A stretch of DNA of 64,000 nucleotides from Vibrio parahaemolyticus. GTDB taxonomy: Bacteria > Pseudomonadota > Gammaproteobacteria > Enterobacterales > Vibrionaceae. Location of the stretch: contig NZ_UHIL01000002.1 of assembly GCF_900460535.1 (NCBI RefSeq), positions 186,001 to 250,000 on the forward strand. Reading direction: 5' to 3'. Shown piece by piece: positions 1-9,097 of this stretch; position 1 is the stretch's first letter; each line of letters begins with the position of its first letter. A program made the position numbers and the translations under genes. A model generated the notes under the pieces. It ran no database searches, was not told the DNA's origin, and worked only from the letters and a program-made list of their open reading frames with translations.

Positions 1-1316
1 AGAATATCGTTTAGCAATGCAAGCAAAGTGTGAGAAGAGGTATCGATGTCATCCACGACTTCTTGTTGATGAGGTGATAGCTCACTTTGCGACAAAATCT
101 CAGTCATCCCCATGATGCCATTCAACGGCGTTCGAATCTCATGGGACATGTTGGCAAGAAATACAGATTTTGCTCTATTGGCTGCCACTGCCGACTCTTT
201 GGCGTGCAGTATTTCGTGAGTTTGCCTTTGCTTTTCTTCCACCACACGATTGACTTGCTGCGCAAAGAGAGTGAACTCGTCACTACCATCGACTGCGACT
301 TTTTTCTCTTTTTCTTCCTCATTAACAAGGGCATTAAGAGCATGAATGATTGCGCCAATCTTACTGTTAACACGATACCAAGTGGCAAACCCCAACCAGC
401 CAAGCAAGAGAAGAACTACCGCAACACCACAGGTAATGAGCAATACATTTCGTTTTTGCTCATTGACTTGAGTAAGTAGGGATTGCTCAGCTTGACGAGT
501 AAATCCTTCAATCATCATTTGCAGTCGCTGAACCCGAAAATCGAGTTCGTCAAGGTAAGCCGCATAATCGCTGCGTGGCATGTCGCCATTCATTAGCCTC
601 GCTCTTGATTCCAAATTACGTTGATAACGGGGGGAGCTGAAAAGGCCAAGCAGTTTATCGACATGCGCATAAGATGCCCCCAAATGCAAAAATGCATCTA
701 GGTTTTGCTGCTGACGATCAATGGTTTGAAAAAAAACGCTTTGGTTCAGCTTCGCATCTGGATCCATCACTAAACGGTAGGTCAGCCAAGCCTCTTTTTG
801 CGTCCAATAAGATAATTGAGCAAGGTAAGCAATAAAGTTCTGCATGGCGTGCCCATCGCTATTTCCATACAGCTGATAGTTTTGTAGCAAAGAAAGCGAC
901 ATTTCTTGCAACAACTGAAACGCCCAATCACCCACTTCATCTGTGTTGGTAAGATCCCCAGACACCATACCAAGCATCGCCTCTTTTAAATCATCGGCGT
1001 ACTCGGAAGTGTGTGGATTAGTGGAAAATTTATGATGCATGGAGAGCACCACATTATTTTGGACATCCACTTCGATGCTTAAAGGCGTTTCCTGACCGTA
1101 TTGGCGTCTGTCTTTTTCCATGCTGTAGATAAAGTGCGAAGCCTGAGATATCAGCTGGAATCCCTGTATGTTGCTTACGGTTTGGTTGAGGTGATCGACT
1201 CGCACCGAATTTGCATAAAACTGGTGGATCGCAAAAGCAACGATCACCACTGCGGGTAATAACGCTAACAACGCTAAACGTGTTTTGATTGATAATCTCA
1301 GCATCCATCTTTCCAT
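1..1316 (-). CDS. Sensor (probably hybrid) histidine kinase, C-terminus outside window
   Basis: The frame stays open from an ATG at 1316 down to base 1, giving about 438 residues of an inner-membrane sensor kinase. It has an N-terminal membrane segment ([17 protein letters not shown]), a roughly 270-residue helical periplasmic region resembling nitrate-sensing-type (NIT-like) sensor domains, a second membrane segment ([19 protein letters not shown]), a HAMP-like linker, a short coiled coil, and a HisKA H-box [14 protein letters not shown] whose His is the expected autophosphorylation site. ATPase and any receiver domains lie beyond the window. An in-frame ATG four codons later (1304) is an alternative start. 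No strong Shine-Dalgarno sequence decides between them. The ligand is unknown. Confidence 0.85.
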   Translation of the reverse strand, partial: MERWMLRLSIKTRLALLALLPAVVIVAFAIHQFYANSVRVDHLNQTVSNIQGFQLISQASHFIYSMEKDRRQYGQETPLSIEVDVQNNVVLSMHHKFSTNPHTSEYADDLKEAMLGMVSGDLTNTDEVGDWAFQLLQEMSLSLLQNYQLYGNSDGHAMQNFIAYLAQLSYWTQKEAWLTYRLVMDPDAKLNQSVFFQTIDRQQQNLDAFLHLGASYAHVDKLLGLFSSPRYQRNLESRARLMNGDMPRSDYAAYLDELDFRVQRLQMMIEGFTRQAEQSLLTQVNEQKRNVLLITCGVAVVLLLLGWLGFATWYRVNSKIGAIIHALNALVNEEEKEKKVAVDGSDEFTLFAQQVNRVVEEKQRQTHEILHAKESAVAANRAKSVFLANMSHEIRTPLNGIMGMTEILSQSELSPHQQEVVDDIDTSSHTLLALLNDI

Positions 1317-1873
1317 GTGTTACGAACGCCTACTGATTTAATACTAGACTAGTTTCACACATTAATAATGGATATTGATGAGTTAAAAAACACTCTCATT
1401 TCACCTAGTAACACTAGGGATATAGGGTTACGGCGGGTTTAGGTGCCTGTTTTAAACTGTGATTCAAAGCAAGTTTTTTGATCATCAAAAAATGACCTAA
1501 ACGCTCAAATCCAAGTCATACCTAAGCAGCAAAATGTAAAACAGACATTTATCATTTGAATGTTTACCACTCCCGTTGTCTTATCGAGTGAGATCACATT
1601 AATCTAGAAAAGAATCGAGGCTATTTACATTTAGATTTTGAAGCTATTCGTTATCGTTACAAAAAAAGTCAGCAAGTTATTAAAAGTCAATAGTACAAAC
1701 ACCCCGCTTTAGTCACATTAATCAACCAGAAATAATGCCCTACTTAGCAGTTTTAACTGGTATTAATTTTCCTAGCAGAATAAGAACTCTCACCTTAGAA
1801 TCCGCACACATAATTATTACAACCCGATTACATAACCCACCAAACTCCACACTCTACCGTTGAGGTAACAGTA
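1317..1873. other. Intergenic region upstream of GAPDH
   Basis: This AT-rich stretch of about 560 bases separates the divergent sensor kinase and GAPDH genes. No convincing protein gene, RNA gene or long repeat was seen. It presumably holds both promoters. I could not pick a -35/-10 pair with confidence. Confidence 0.5.
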
Positions 1874-1921
1874 GTGAGTATGGTTAGCCCTCAAAACGTG
1901 AAAGGTCCAATACAACAATGA
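1874..1921 (+). CDS. Candidate 15-aa upstream ORF coupled to GAPDH
   Basis: A GTG at 1874 lies 8 nt after GAGG (1862-1865) and opens a frame reading VSMVSPQNVKGPIQQ. Its TGA stop overlaps the ATG of the GAPDH gene in an ATGA arrangement. The GAPDH start itself has only a distant AAAGG (12 nt away), so re-initiation after the small ORF is a plausible way to translate GAPDH. Expression of the peptide is inference. No family is recognised. Confidence 0.35.
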   Translation: MSMVSPQNVKGPIQQ

Positions 1922-3351
1922 GTCCAGAGAAATATCTCCAAGACTGGCAAACGAGCCAAACGATTGCTGAATCTATCTCCCCTCTTATTGGTAAGCTATA
2001 TCGTCAAAAAGGAATCGAAGTGGTTCTGTTTGGTAAGACGCTTATCAACGCCACTACTATCGACATTCTCAAAACTCACCGCGTAGCAAGACGATACACT
2101 GGAAACCCTCTTTCTCTAGAGCACACAATGCCGATCATCCAAGCATTGTGCGAAATGAGCATTTCTTCATGCCGCGTTGATGTTGGTCAACTGGCAACTA
2201 AGTATTGGAATGAGCACGAAGATACAGCAGCACTAAACGATTTCCTACAAACTGCACTTCAAGGCGCGCGTGATGCCGACTCTTCTCTAGCCGCTCGCGA
2301 TGTTGTGCTTTACGGTTTTGGTCGTATTGGTCGCCTACTGACTCGTCTTCTTATTGAAAAGAGTGGCCCAGGTTACCCTCTTCGACTGCGCGCAATTGTT
2401 GTTCGTGGCGGTAAGAAAGGTGATTTAGAAAAACGAGCTAGCCTACTTCGTCGTGATTCTGTACACGGTCAATTTAACGGCAGCATCGTGATTGATGAAG
2501 AGCGCAAAGCGCTTATCGTTAACGGCAACTACATTCAAATCATCTACGCAAACAATCCTAGTGATGTAGATTACTCTGTGTACGGCATCAACAATGCACT
2601 TGTTGTTGATAACACAGGTGTGTGGCGTGATTCTGAAGGTCTGAGCCAACACTTAGCATGTAAAGGCGCAGAGAAAGTACTACTAACGGCTCCGGGTAAA
2701 GGCGACATCAAGAACGTTGTATTCGGCGTTAACGAATCTGTGATTCAAGAAGATGACACCATCATCTCTGCAGCGAGCTGTACCACCAACGCAATCACAC
2801 CAGTTCTAAAAGCATTGAACGACAAATACGGCGTACTTTCGGGCCATATTGAAACCGTTCACTCTTACACGAATGACCAAAACCTGATCGATAACTTCCA
2901 CTCAGGTGACCGTCGCGGTCGCAGTGCATCTTTGAATATGGTTCTAACTTCAACTGGCGCAGCTAAAGCAGTAGCAAAAGCACTGCCAGAGCTAGCTGGT
3001 AAGCTAACAGGTAACGCAATTCGTGTACCTACGCCAAACGTATCAATGGCGGTTGCAAACCTTAACCTAGGCACAGATGTTGATCGCGACTCTCTTAACG
3101 ATTACCTACGCGAAATGGCTCTCAACTCTGAGCTTTCAGCGCAGATTGATTACACAGATTCAACTGAAATCGTTTCTACAGACTTAGTGGGCTCTCGCCA
3201 TGCCGGCGTTGTAGATGGTCAAGCGACTATCGCACAAGACAAGCGTTGCGTACTGTACATTTGGTACGACAACGAATTCGGATACAGCTGCCAAGTTGTG
3301 CACTGTATGGAACAAATGATGGGCGTTCGTTACCAAACATTCCCTCGATAG
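1918..3351 (+). CDS. Glyceraldehyde-3-phosphate dehydrogenase, N-terminally extended
   Basis: A 477-residue NAD(P)-dependent glyceraldehyde-3-phosphate dehydrogenase of the cytoplasm. Canonical GAPDH is about 330 residues; here the Rossmann motif GFGRIGR only begins at residue 133, so roughly 125 residues of extra N-terminal, mostly helical sequence precede the catalytic core. The active-site motif SAASCTTN places the nucleophile at Cys288, followed by HSYTNDQ and the RRGRSAS phosphate-binding region. These features support a functional enzyme. The long-form protein is a known Vibrio-type paralogue of GapA; whether it runs in the glycolytic or gluconeogenic direction cannot be told from sequence. 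The start overlaps a small upstream ORF, and a strong terminator follows. Confidence 0.93.
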   Translation: MSPEKYLQDWQTSQTIAESISPLIGKLYRQKGIEVVLFGKTLINATTIDILKTHRVARRYTGNPLSLEHTMPIIQALCEMSISSCRVDVGQLATKYWNEHEDTAALNDFLQTALQGARDADSSLAARDVVLYGFGRIGRLLTRLLIEKSGPGYPLRLRAIVVRGGKKGDLEKRASLLRRDSVHGQFNGSIVIDEERKALIVNGNYIQIIYANNPSDVDYSVYGINNALVVDNTGVWRDSEGLSQHLACKGAEKVLLTAPGKGDIKNVVFGVNESVIQEDDTIISAASCTTNAITPVLKALNDKYGVLSGHIETVHSYTNDQNLIDNFHSGDRRGRSASLNMVLTSTGAAKAVAKALPELAGKLTGNAIRVPTPNVSMAVANLNLGTDVDRDSLNDYLREMALNSELSAQIDYTDSTEIVSTDLVGSRHAGVVDGQATIAQDKRCVLYIWYDNEFGYSCQVVHCMEQMMGVRYQTFPR

Positions 3352-3458
3352 GTGAACTTTGCTCCACAACGTTAACCACAATGGGTAACGAGCAATAACC
3401 CAACATTTGTTCTGATAATAAGCGCTTTGCGCAGTACTAATATTGATTCCCCGTTTAT

Positions 3459-3486
3459 GCGCCTGATGACCCTCAGGCGCTTTTTC
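3459..3486 (+). terminator. Rho-independent terminator after GAPDH
   Basis: An 8-bp perfect stem GCGCCTGA/TCAGGCGC with a 6-nt loop is followed by TTTTT. It lies about 110 nt after the GAPDH stop and should end that transcript. Confidence 0.85.
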
Positions 3487-3586
3487 GTTCGTATCATTTG
3501 ACAATCTCCGGACAAAGCAAACAGAACCATTCATGTTTTGTTCATGTTCGCAGCGTTAATCTGAACACATAGATTGAAAAGAGGTC

Positions 3587-3814
3587 ATGATTATGAATCG
3601 AATTATTGTTACTGCACTGGCACTGATTACTGGCTTTTTCGCATTAGTATTTAGCCTAATCATGACGATTCCATTGACCATCGCAGCCCTGATCACAGGC
3701 AAACGAATTGAAAAACGCGTACGGAAAATGCAAAAAGAAGTGCATGAAGAGTATGAGTTTAATACTGGCAAAGCCGATGCCATCGAAGGTGAATTTGAAG
3801 AGGTTCGCCGATAA
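3587..3814 (+). CDS. Small membrane protein, unknown function
   Basis: A 75-residue protein with two closely spaced hydrophobic stretches (residues about 5-37) that may form one long or two short membrane segments, then a basic patch (GKRIEKRVRKMQ) and an acidic C-terminus. AAAGAGG lies just upstream of the ATG; a second ATG two codons in is possible. It stands alone between two terminators, so it is probably monocistronic. I do not recognise the family. Confidence 0.7.
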   Translation: MIMNRIIVTALALITGFFALVFSLIMTIPLTIAALITGKRIEKRVRKMQKEVHEEYEFNTGKADAIEGEFEEVRR

Positions 3815-3866
3815 CGAAATTACTGTGTTTCTCTTCCCCCTAATGTTCCTGAGAAACTTCTTGCGT

Positions 3867-3904
3867 ACACCCAGACTTGCCCCACAAGCTGGGTGTTTTT
3901 TTTG
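3867..3904 (+). terminator. Terminator after the 75-aa membrane protein
   Basis: The stem ACACCCAG/CTGGGTGT, extended inside by CTTG/CAAG with one bulge, is followed by a run of eight T. Confidence 0.85.
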
Positions 3905-3915
3905 CGAAGTGCGTT

Positions 3916-3945
3916 TGCAAAAAAGGCAGCTTATTGGCTGCCTTT
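3916..3945 (-). terminator. Terminator of the LysE-family gene
   Basis: A 9-bp perfect stem AAAGGCAGC/GCTGCCTTT with a 6-nt loop. Read on the minus strand it runs into TTTTTTGC, about 30 nt beyond the stop codon of the LysE-family gene. Confidence 0.8.
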
Positions 3946-3975
3946 GGGTTTGTTATATCGAGCGTCTTGAAAGTC

Positions 3976-4590
3976 CTAAACCGTAACCACCACTCTTAGT
4001 GCTAAGAGCATAAGTACAACGCCAGATAGTCGGTCAATGAGAACCGCTTTGGAGCGAATTTTATCGACCACTCTGGAGCTTGATAACACCAACGTAATAA
4101 AGGTGTACCACAAGCCATCGACAACAAAAGGTGTCGCAACAATGATCATTTGGTTACTCAGATCATTTCCAAGCGCGACAAACTGGCTAAACAAAGCAAT
4201 AAAGAACAGTGCGATTTTAGGACTTAGAATAGAGATAAGGAAACCTTCTCTAGCAGATTGAAGTACGGTCGTTTCCTCACCAGATTCCAACTTGGCGGCC
4301 ACTCCACCTTTGGATCGCAGCGCGTTAAAACCTAAGTAAGCCAAATAAGCTGCGCCCGCTAAACTGATGGTTTTGAACAGCATTGGGCTCTGCTGCAGCA
4401 CAACCGCAAGACCGATCAACGTGATAAACGCATAAATCCCGATCCCAAAAGCATGCGCCCATGCCGTTGCCAAACCATTCATTCGTCCACCAGCCAAAGC
4501 ATGTTTAGCAACGATCGCTAAGCTAGGCCCTGGCGACATAGCCCCTAATAAACAGACTGTAAATAGTGATAACCAAACTGTTAGTGTCAT
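3976..4590 (-). CDS. LysE/RhtB-family amino-acid exporter
   Basis: A 204-residue inner-membrane protein, the usual length for the LysE/RhtB superfamily, with about six hydrophobic segments. The signature GAMSPGPS is at residues 16-23, near the start of the first helix, as in RhtB-type homoserine, threonine or leucine exporters. The exact substrate cannot be read from sequence. The gene is downstream of, and on the same strand as, a LysR regulator, with about 90 nt between them, so the regulator may control it. It ends at a convergent pair of terminators. Confidence 0.9.
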   Translation of the reverse strand: MTLTVWLSLFTVCLLGAMSPGPSLAIVAKHALAGGRMNGLATAWAHAFGIGIYAFITLIGLAVVLQQSPMLFKTISLAGAAYLAYLGFNALRSKGGVAAKLESGEETTVLQSAREGFLISILSPKIALFFIALFSQFVALGNDLSNQMIIVATPFVVDGLWYTFITLVLSSSRVVDKIRSKAVLIDRLSGVVLMLLALRVVVTV

Positions 4591-4683
4591 AAAAATCTCC
4601 CCTCTTTGACGTTAATTTATCAATAGAGGTGAGATAAACTGAAATCAAAGTTAATCATGAAAGTTATGATTGAAACTCATAGT

Positions 4684-5598
4684 CTAGTTAATAGAGTATT
4701 CTGATTGCTGCATAACGCTTTGCATCGTTTCCCGTATCCAACGATGCGCAGGATCGTTATCGTACTTTGGATGCCACATCAGCCAGTATTGATGGATTTG
4801 AGTATCAAATGGCAGAGGTTTATGTGCCAAACTCCAATGCTTAGCGAGGTTCACCGCGATATGCTCAGGGACGACCATCAAATGTTCACTTGAGACTAGG
4901 CGATTAACCGCCGCCGAGAAAAATGGGACTTTAAATGTGATATGTCGCGCCAACCCCATCTCTTTTAAAACCGTGTCGGTGCTTGAATCTTTATCGCCGC
5001 CACCCGTAACTTTTATGTGCGAATAACTGAGTAACGCATCCACCGTCAGCTCTTTATAACTCGCCAGCGGGTGTGACGCTTTCATCAAACACACCGAGGT
5101 ATCAGAACCAATGTTCACGCTTGAAACGCCTTCTGGTTTTGAAGGGTACATGGACGATGCGATGTGGATACCCAGTTCATGCAACTTATCGAGAAAATCT
5201 GGTTGCCATAAGCGATAAGCCATATCCAGTTGCGGCGCGAGTTGGCTTAAATGGGAAGCGATATCTGGAAGAACGTACTGAGCAACATAGTCACTAGACG
5301 CGACAACTAACTCACCTTGCCAATCTGCCGGTTCGAACGGTTTATCATCAAGCAGATGATCAAACTCAGACAGCAAATCATCAAGTTTAGCTTTTAACGC
5401 TAACGCTCGAGGTGTGGGTATGAGCAAGTTCCCCTGACGGACAAGCAACGGATCGCCACAAAGCTCTCTAAGCTGGGCTAATTGGCGGCTGACCGCAGAT
5501 TGAGTTACGTGCAAGCGCTCAGCAGTGCGACTTACATGACACTCCTCAAGCAGCACATGCAATGATCTCAGCAGATTTAAATTGATGTTGTTTAACAT
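4684..5598 (-). CDS. LysR-family transcriptional regulator
   Basis: A 304-residue LysR-type regulator. The winged-helix domain occupies residues about 4-62 (RTAERLHVTQSAVSRQLAQL is the recognition region), followed by a periplasmic-binding-like effector domain. It begins only 19 nt after the stop of the Lrp-family gene, so the two may be co-transcribed. Likely targets are the neighbouring LysE-type exporter or the lrp/yjeH region. This is inferred from position only; no effector can be named. Confidence 0.9.
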   Translation of the reverse strand: MLNNINLNLLRSLHVLLEECHVSRTAERLHVTQSAVSRQLAQLRELCGDPLLVRQGNLLIPTPRALALKAKLDDLLSEFDHLLDDKPFEPADWQGELVVASSDYVAQYVLPDIASHLSQLAPQLDMAYRLWQPDFLDKLHELGIHIASSMYPSKPEGVSSVNIGSDTSVCLMKASHPLASYKELTVDALLSYSHIKVTGGGDKDSSTDTVLKEMGLARHITFKVPFFSAAVNRLVSSEHLMVVPEHIAVNLAKHWSLAHKPLPFDTQIHQYWLMWHPKYDNDPAHRWIRETMQSVMQQSEYSIN

Positions 5599-5617
5599 TC
5601 TCGACCCACTTGATGCT

Positions 5618-6073
5618 TCACTTTACGAACTTGTTTCCGGTCGTATTAAAAAACTCGGTCAGAACCGTATGCGTCATCAAATGACGCAGTTCAGGAAAGC
5701 GTTGAATTTGGTCTCGGATTTCATTGAGCCGATTCATGTTAGGGACTTCCACAAATACCATCATGTCAGTTTCGCCGCTGATTGCATGGCACCATTTCAC
5801 ACCATCAATTTTATACAACTCATCAGCATAGGATTCACAGTAGTAAGATGATATGGATGTGTCGAATTTCAATGCGAAGTAGGCACAGATCGAATCCCCC
5901 TCTGGAGGCGCAATTTCAGCGTGATAACCTAAGATGACTTTGTCATTTTCTAACTTGCGAATACGAGCCGTGACGGCTGAGCGAGATAAATTGACCTTCT
6001 CCGCAATCTCGGTGACCGACAACCGCGCGTTATGCCGGAGGATATCAATGATCTTGTGATCAAATTTGTCCAT
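5618..6073 (-). CDS. Lrp/AsnC-family transcriptional regulator
   Basis: A 151-residue protein with the Lrp/AsnC layout: N-terminal helix-turn-helix (residues about 5-50, LSVTEIAEKVNLSRSAVTAR) and a C-terminal RAM ligand-binding/oligomerisation domain (about 65-145). It is divergent from a YjeH-like amino-acid exporter, a common arrangement in which the regulator senses an amino acid and controls the exporter. Two perfect inverted repeats in the shared intergenic region are candidate operators. Confidence 0.9.
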   Translation of the reverse strand: MDKFDHKIIDILRHNARLSVTEIAEKVNLSRSAVTARIRKLENDKVILGYHAEIAPPEGDSICAYFALKFDTSISSYYCESYADELYKIDGVKWCHAISGETDMMVFVEVPNMNRLNEIRDQIQRFPELRHLMTHTVLTEFFNTTGNKFVK

Positions 6074-6132
6074 AAATATACCAAGCTTCCCTTAATTTTC
6101 TTATTCTATACCGATTCTAAATGCATAAGAAA

Positions 6133-6178
6133 CCAACATTTTGTTGGATTTATTTAAAACAACCGTCATATTGACGGT
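6133..6178. promoter_or_regulatory. Two palindromes between lrp-like gene and yjeH
   Basis: Two perfect inverted repeats sit about 14 bp apart: CCAACA-TTT-TGTTGG (6133-6147) and ACCGTCA-TAT-TGACGGT (6162-6178). Both have 3-nt centres. They lie in the divergent promoter region and are reasonable Lrp-family operator candidates, or one site each for two regulators. Function is inferred. Confidence 0.45.
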
Positions 6179-6285
6179 GAACAAGCGCATTTTGTTTTTT
6201 GGAGTTCAGATATTCTATCTTCAACCCAAAGTCCAATTAAGGCGCAGCATGGAACGCGCACTTATATAAAACCTCCGAGAAACGC

Positions 6286-7548
6286 ATGGAACAGCTAAAA
6301 AAAGACATCTCTCTTATCTCCGGTATCGCCCAGTTGTCCACAACCTTGATGGGAACAGGCTTGTTTATGATTCCCGCTATCGCGGCAGGAATCGCTGGCC
6401 ATTTTTCTTTGTGGGCTTGGGTCCTTTTATTCATCGCGATTTGTCCAATTGCGCTGACTTTTGCCCAACTAGGTAAGCGCTACCCGAATGCTGGCGGCAC
6501 GGCATTTTTTGTGCGTCAAGCTTTTAACTCGAGATTGGAAAGCAGCGTCGCTTGGCTATTTGTCAGTGTGATTCCCGTTGGCGTACCTGCCGCGATTGCT
6601 CTTGCAGCAGGTTTTCTTCAACAACTGCTTCCTACTCCAATCAACAACCACTTATTTGCGCAAGTATTGACGGTTTTTCTGCTCATCTTGGTCAACCTAT
6701 TGGGCACCAAATCATCAGGGCGCTTGCAAACCATCATCGCATTGAGTGTTTTTGCTTTGGTTGGGGCATTTTTGTTTAAAGGCGAAATCAATAGCGCAGA
6801 TCTTTCAATGCCGACTCTCACAACAGAGTCCATTTGGCCGATCACCGCAGCACTTGGCGTGATGTTCTGGTGCTTTGTTGGCATCGAAGCCTTTGCTCAC
6901 ATGGGGGAAGAGTTTAAGAATCCGCAACGGGACTTCCCGATCGCGATTATCGTCAGCTGTTTTGTTGCTGGTGCAACTTACTGGGCTTGTTCTGTTGTCA
7001 TCTTAAAGTTTGGTGCTTATGGCAGCGCACAATTCGATAATGCTTCCATCCCTTGGTTAAGCGCCCATTTATTGGGAGATAGCGCAAAGTGGCTCATCAG
7101 TATCATTGGATTTTCTGCGTGCTTTGCCAGCGTTAACTTATATACCCAAAGCCTATCAAGAATGGTTTGGGCTCAAGCGCGCGAACATCGTCCAACCAGT
7201 CCACTGGCTAAAATTTCGCGTAGAGGCGTACCTTCATCAGCAACAGTTTTAGTCGGTGCGGTGCTACTTGCGTCTTGTGTGATTGGGTCGTTATCCAAGC
7301 TCGATTTAGAGTTTTTCCTAAAGCTGGCCAACAGTATTTTTGTTTTGGTTTATCTATTGGCAATGCTAGCTGCATACAAATTGCTGCACGGACTAGGAAA
7401 AGCCCTCGCGGCGATTTCTTTAGTGTTATGTACAGGCGTGTTCATCTGTTTAGGTTGGTCTATGCTTTACGCCCTTGGCATTTTTGCGCTGCTCTCTCTG
7501 CCGTGGAAACAATGGCGACAAAAACGACACTCGAGCATTGTCGAATAA
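6286..7548 (+). CDS. yjeH: YjeH-like amino-acid exporter (APC superfamily)
   Basis: A 420-residue inner-membrane protein with about 12 hydrophobic segments, matching the length of E. coli YjeH, an exporter of methionine and branched-chain amino acids. The N-terminus (ISGIAQLSTTLMGTGLFMIP) carries the Gly-rich unwound-helix motif of APC transporters. It is divergent from an Lrp-family regulator, which fits amino-acid-induced efflux. Its stop is almost contiguous with the end of the convergent MocR gene (2 nt apart). The substrate is inferred from the family. Confidence 0.85.
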   Translation: MEQLKKDISLISGIAQLSTTLMGTGLFMIPAIAAGIAGHFSLWAWVLLFIAICPIALTFAQLGKRYPNAGGTAFFVRQAFNSRLESSVAWLFVSVIPVGVPAAIALAAGFLQQLLPTPINNHLFAQVLTVFLLILVNLLGTKSSGRLQTIIALSVFALVGAFLFKGEINSADLSMPTLTTESIWPITAALGVMFWCFVGIEAFAHMGEEFKNPQRDFPIAIIVSCFVAGATYWACSVVILKFGAYGSAQFDNASIPWLSAHLLGDSAKWLISIIGFSACFASVNLYTQSLSRMVWAQAREHRPTSPLAKISRRGVPSSATVLVGAVLLASCVIGSLSKLDLEFFLKLANSIFVLVYLLAMLAAYKLLHGLGKALAAISLVLCTGVFICLGWSMLYALGIFALLSLPWKQWRQKRHSSIVE

Positions 7549-7550
7549 CT

Positions 7551-8987
7551 TCAGACGTCAAATAGCTCAAAGAGGCGTTTAATCAACGGGTCAATGTTAT
7601 CAAGACGAACATTCCCATATCCGATCACGACACCCTGCCAATCTCGTGCTTTAAAATCGGGATGCTCATAAAAACTGACTGGGCGCATCACGATGCCCGC
7701 CTTTTTGGCTCGTTGCGTACACGTGTTTTCATCAATCCCTTGTTGCCAGCTCAACGTAACGTGCAACCCCGCCGCTTGGCTAATAACTCGAACTTTGTCA
7801 CCAAAATAATGCTGAATAGAGAAACAGACTTGTTCGTGCTTCGACTTGTACACTCGCCTCATTTTACGAATATGTCGCAGCAAGCTTCCTTCTGAGATAA
7901 AGTCCGCCATCGCGGCTTGAATATGACTTGGTGTGTCACCACTAAGTGCGTCTTTCACCATCAAACATTTATCTACCAGCGATTCAGGCACAACGAGATA
8001 GCCAAGCCTCAAACCATTAAACATGACTTTACTAAAAGAGCCGATGTATAACACTCGCTCGTCTCGGCCCATTTGTGCGGCTAACCCTTGCAAACTGGTG
8101 TATGGACGATGTGCAAATTGGAATTCACTGTCGTAGTCATCTTCAAGAATCCAAGCCTCTTGGTTCGATGCCCACTCAATGATTTGTGCTCGCTGCTCAG
8201 TGTTTAAAGTCGTCCCCATCGGATATTGGTTACTTGGCGTGATATAGAGTGCATCTGCAGTACTTTGCGTGACGGAATCAATATCAAAACCCATTTTTTG
8301 TCTTACGAATAACGGTTCAAATTGATATTGCTGAAACAGGATCAACTTGCGCATCTGCGCATAACCTGGCTGTTCCATGAGCACTCTACTTCCTGCCGTT
8401 AATGTTGCCATGGTGGCGATACACAACGCTTGCTGCGCGCCTGACGTGATGATGATTCGACTAGGCGTGCAGTTCACTGAACGGCTCGACGCTAAGTAAT
8501 CCGACAAAGCGCATCGAAGCTCCCAGCTACCTTGAATGTCTTGATTGCCTAGCAGACACGTACGGGATAAGTGACGATTGAGATATTTTTGCCACAAAGC
8601 GGTTGGAAAAAGCGATAAATCGGGTACACCAGGCGCGAAACTGGCATTCACATCCAACGCCGCTGGCGGAAGGTTGGCAGCTTGAGTTGGCAACTTTTCA
8701 GGCAAGTATTGTTCTGGCAACTCAACAGCAACAAAAAAGCCTGAACCACGCTGGCTGACCAAGTACCCTTCAGCAACTAACTGTTCGTAGGCAGAAATCA
8801 CCGTGTTGCGGCTAAGGTTCAACTCTTGTGCCAGTTTACGAGTCGACGGTAGCTTGCCGTTCTTGGGCCAAAGCCCTCGAACAATCTTATCCCTTATTGC
8901 AAAAAATACAGACTGCTGGCGCGTACCGCGGCCTGTTTTTACGCACAAATCACCCACATCGATTAACGACAAATTGGATCCATCCAT
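7551..8987 (-). CDS. MocR-type regulator (GntR HTH plus aminotransferase fold)
   Basis: A 478-residue cytoplasmic regulator of the MocR/PdxR family. A GntR winged helix spans residues about 22-85 (PSTRKLAQELNLSRNTVISAYE). It is followed by a fold-type-I aminotransferase-like domain in which Lys320 of GSFSK is the expected PLP Schiff-base lysine and DDYDSEF is the cofactor-binding segment. Such proteins sense PLP or an amino-PLP adduct rather than catalyse transamination. It is divergent from a PNP-oxidase-like protein, which suggests local control of a B6- or flavin-linked enzyme. Confidence 0.9.
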   Translation of the reverse strand: MDGSNLSLIDVGDLCVKTGRGTRQQSVFFAIRDKIVRGLWPKNGKLPSTRKLAQELNLSRNTVISAYEQLVAEGYLVSQRGSGFFVAVELPEQYLPEKLPTQAANLPPAALDVNASFAPGVPDLSLFPTALWQKYLNRHLSRTCLLGNQDIQGSWELRCALSDYLASSRSVNCTPSRIIITSGAQQALCIATMATLTAGSRVLMEQPGYAQMRKLILFQQYQFEPLFVRQKMGFDIDSVTQSTADALYITPSNQYPMGTTLNTEQRAQIIEWASNQEAWILEDDYDSEFQFAHRPYTSLQGLAAQMGRDERVLYIGSFSKVMFNGLRLGYLVVPESLVDKCLMVKDALSGDTPSHIQAAMADFISEGSLLRHIRKMRRVYKSKHEQVCFSIQHYFGDKVRVISQAAGLHVTLSWQQGIDENTCTQRAKKAGIVMRPVSFYEHPDFKARDWQGVVIGYGNVRLDNIDPLIKRLFELFDV

Positions 8988-9097
8988 AGTTTAAAAGTGG
9001 CTCTCTCTAAGCTACCAGTTAAACGCTACATTGCAACGACACGCTTAGGAAGAAAATGACTATTTCTCATTACTGTGAGTTGGTTAGGGAGACCACC

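Noticed and set aside
1054..1308. 84-aa minus-strand ORF
   Set aside because: It is a shifted reading of the N-terminal part of the sensor kinase; the real frame starts at 1316 and stays open to base 1.
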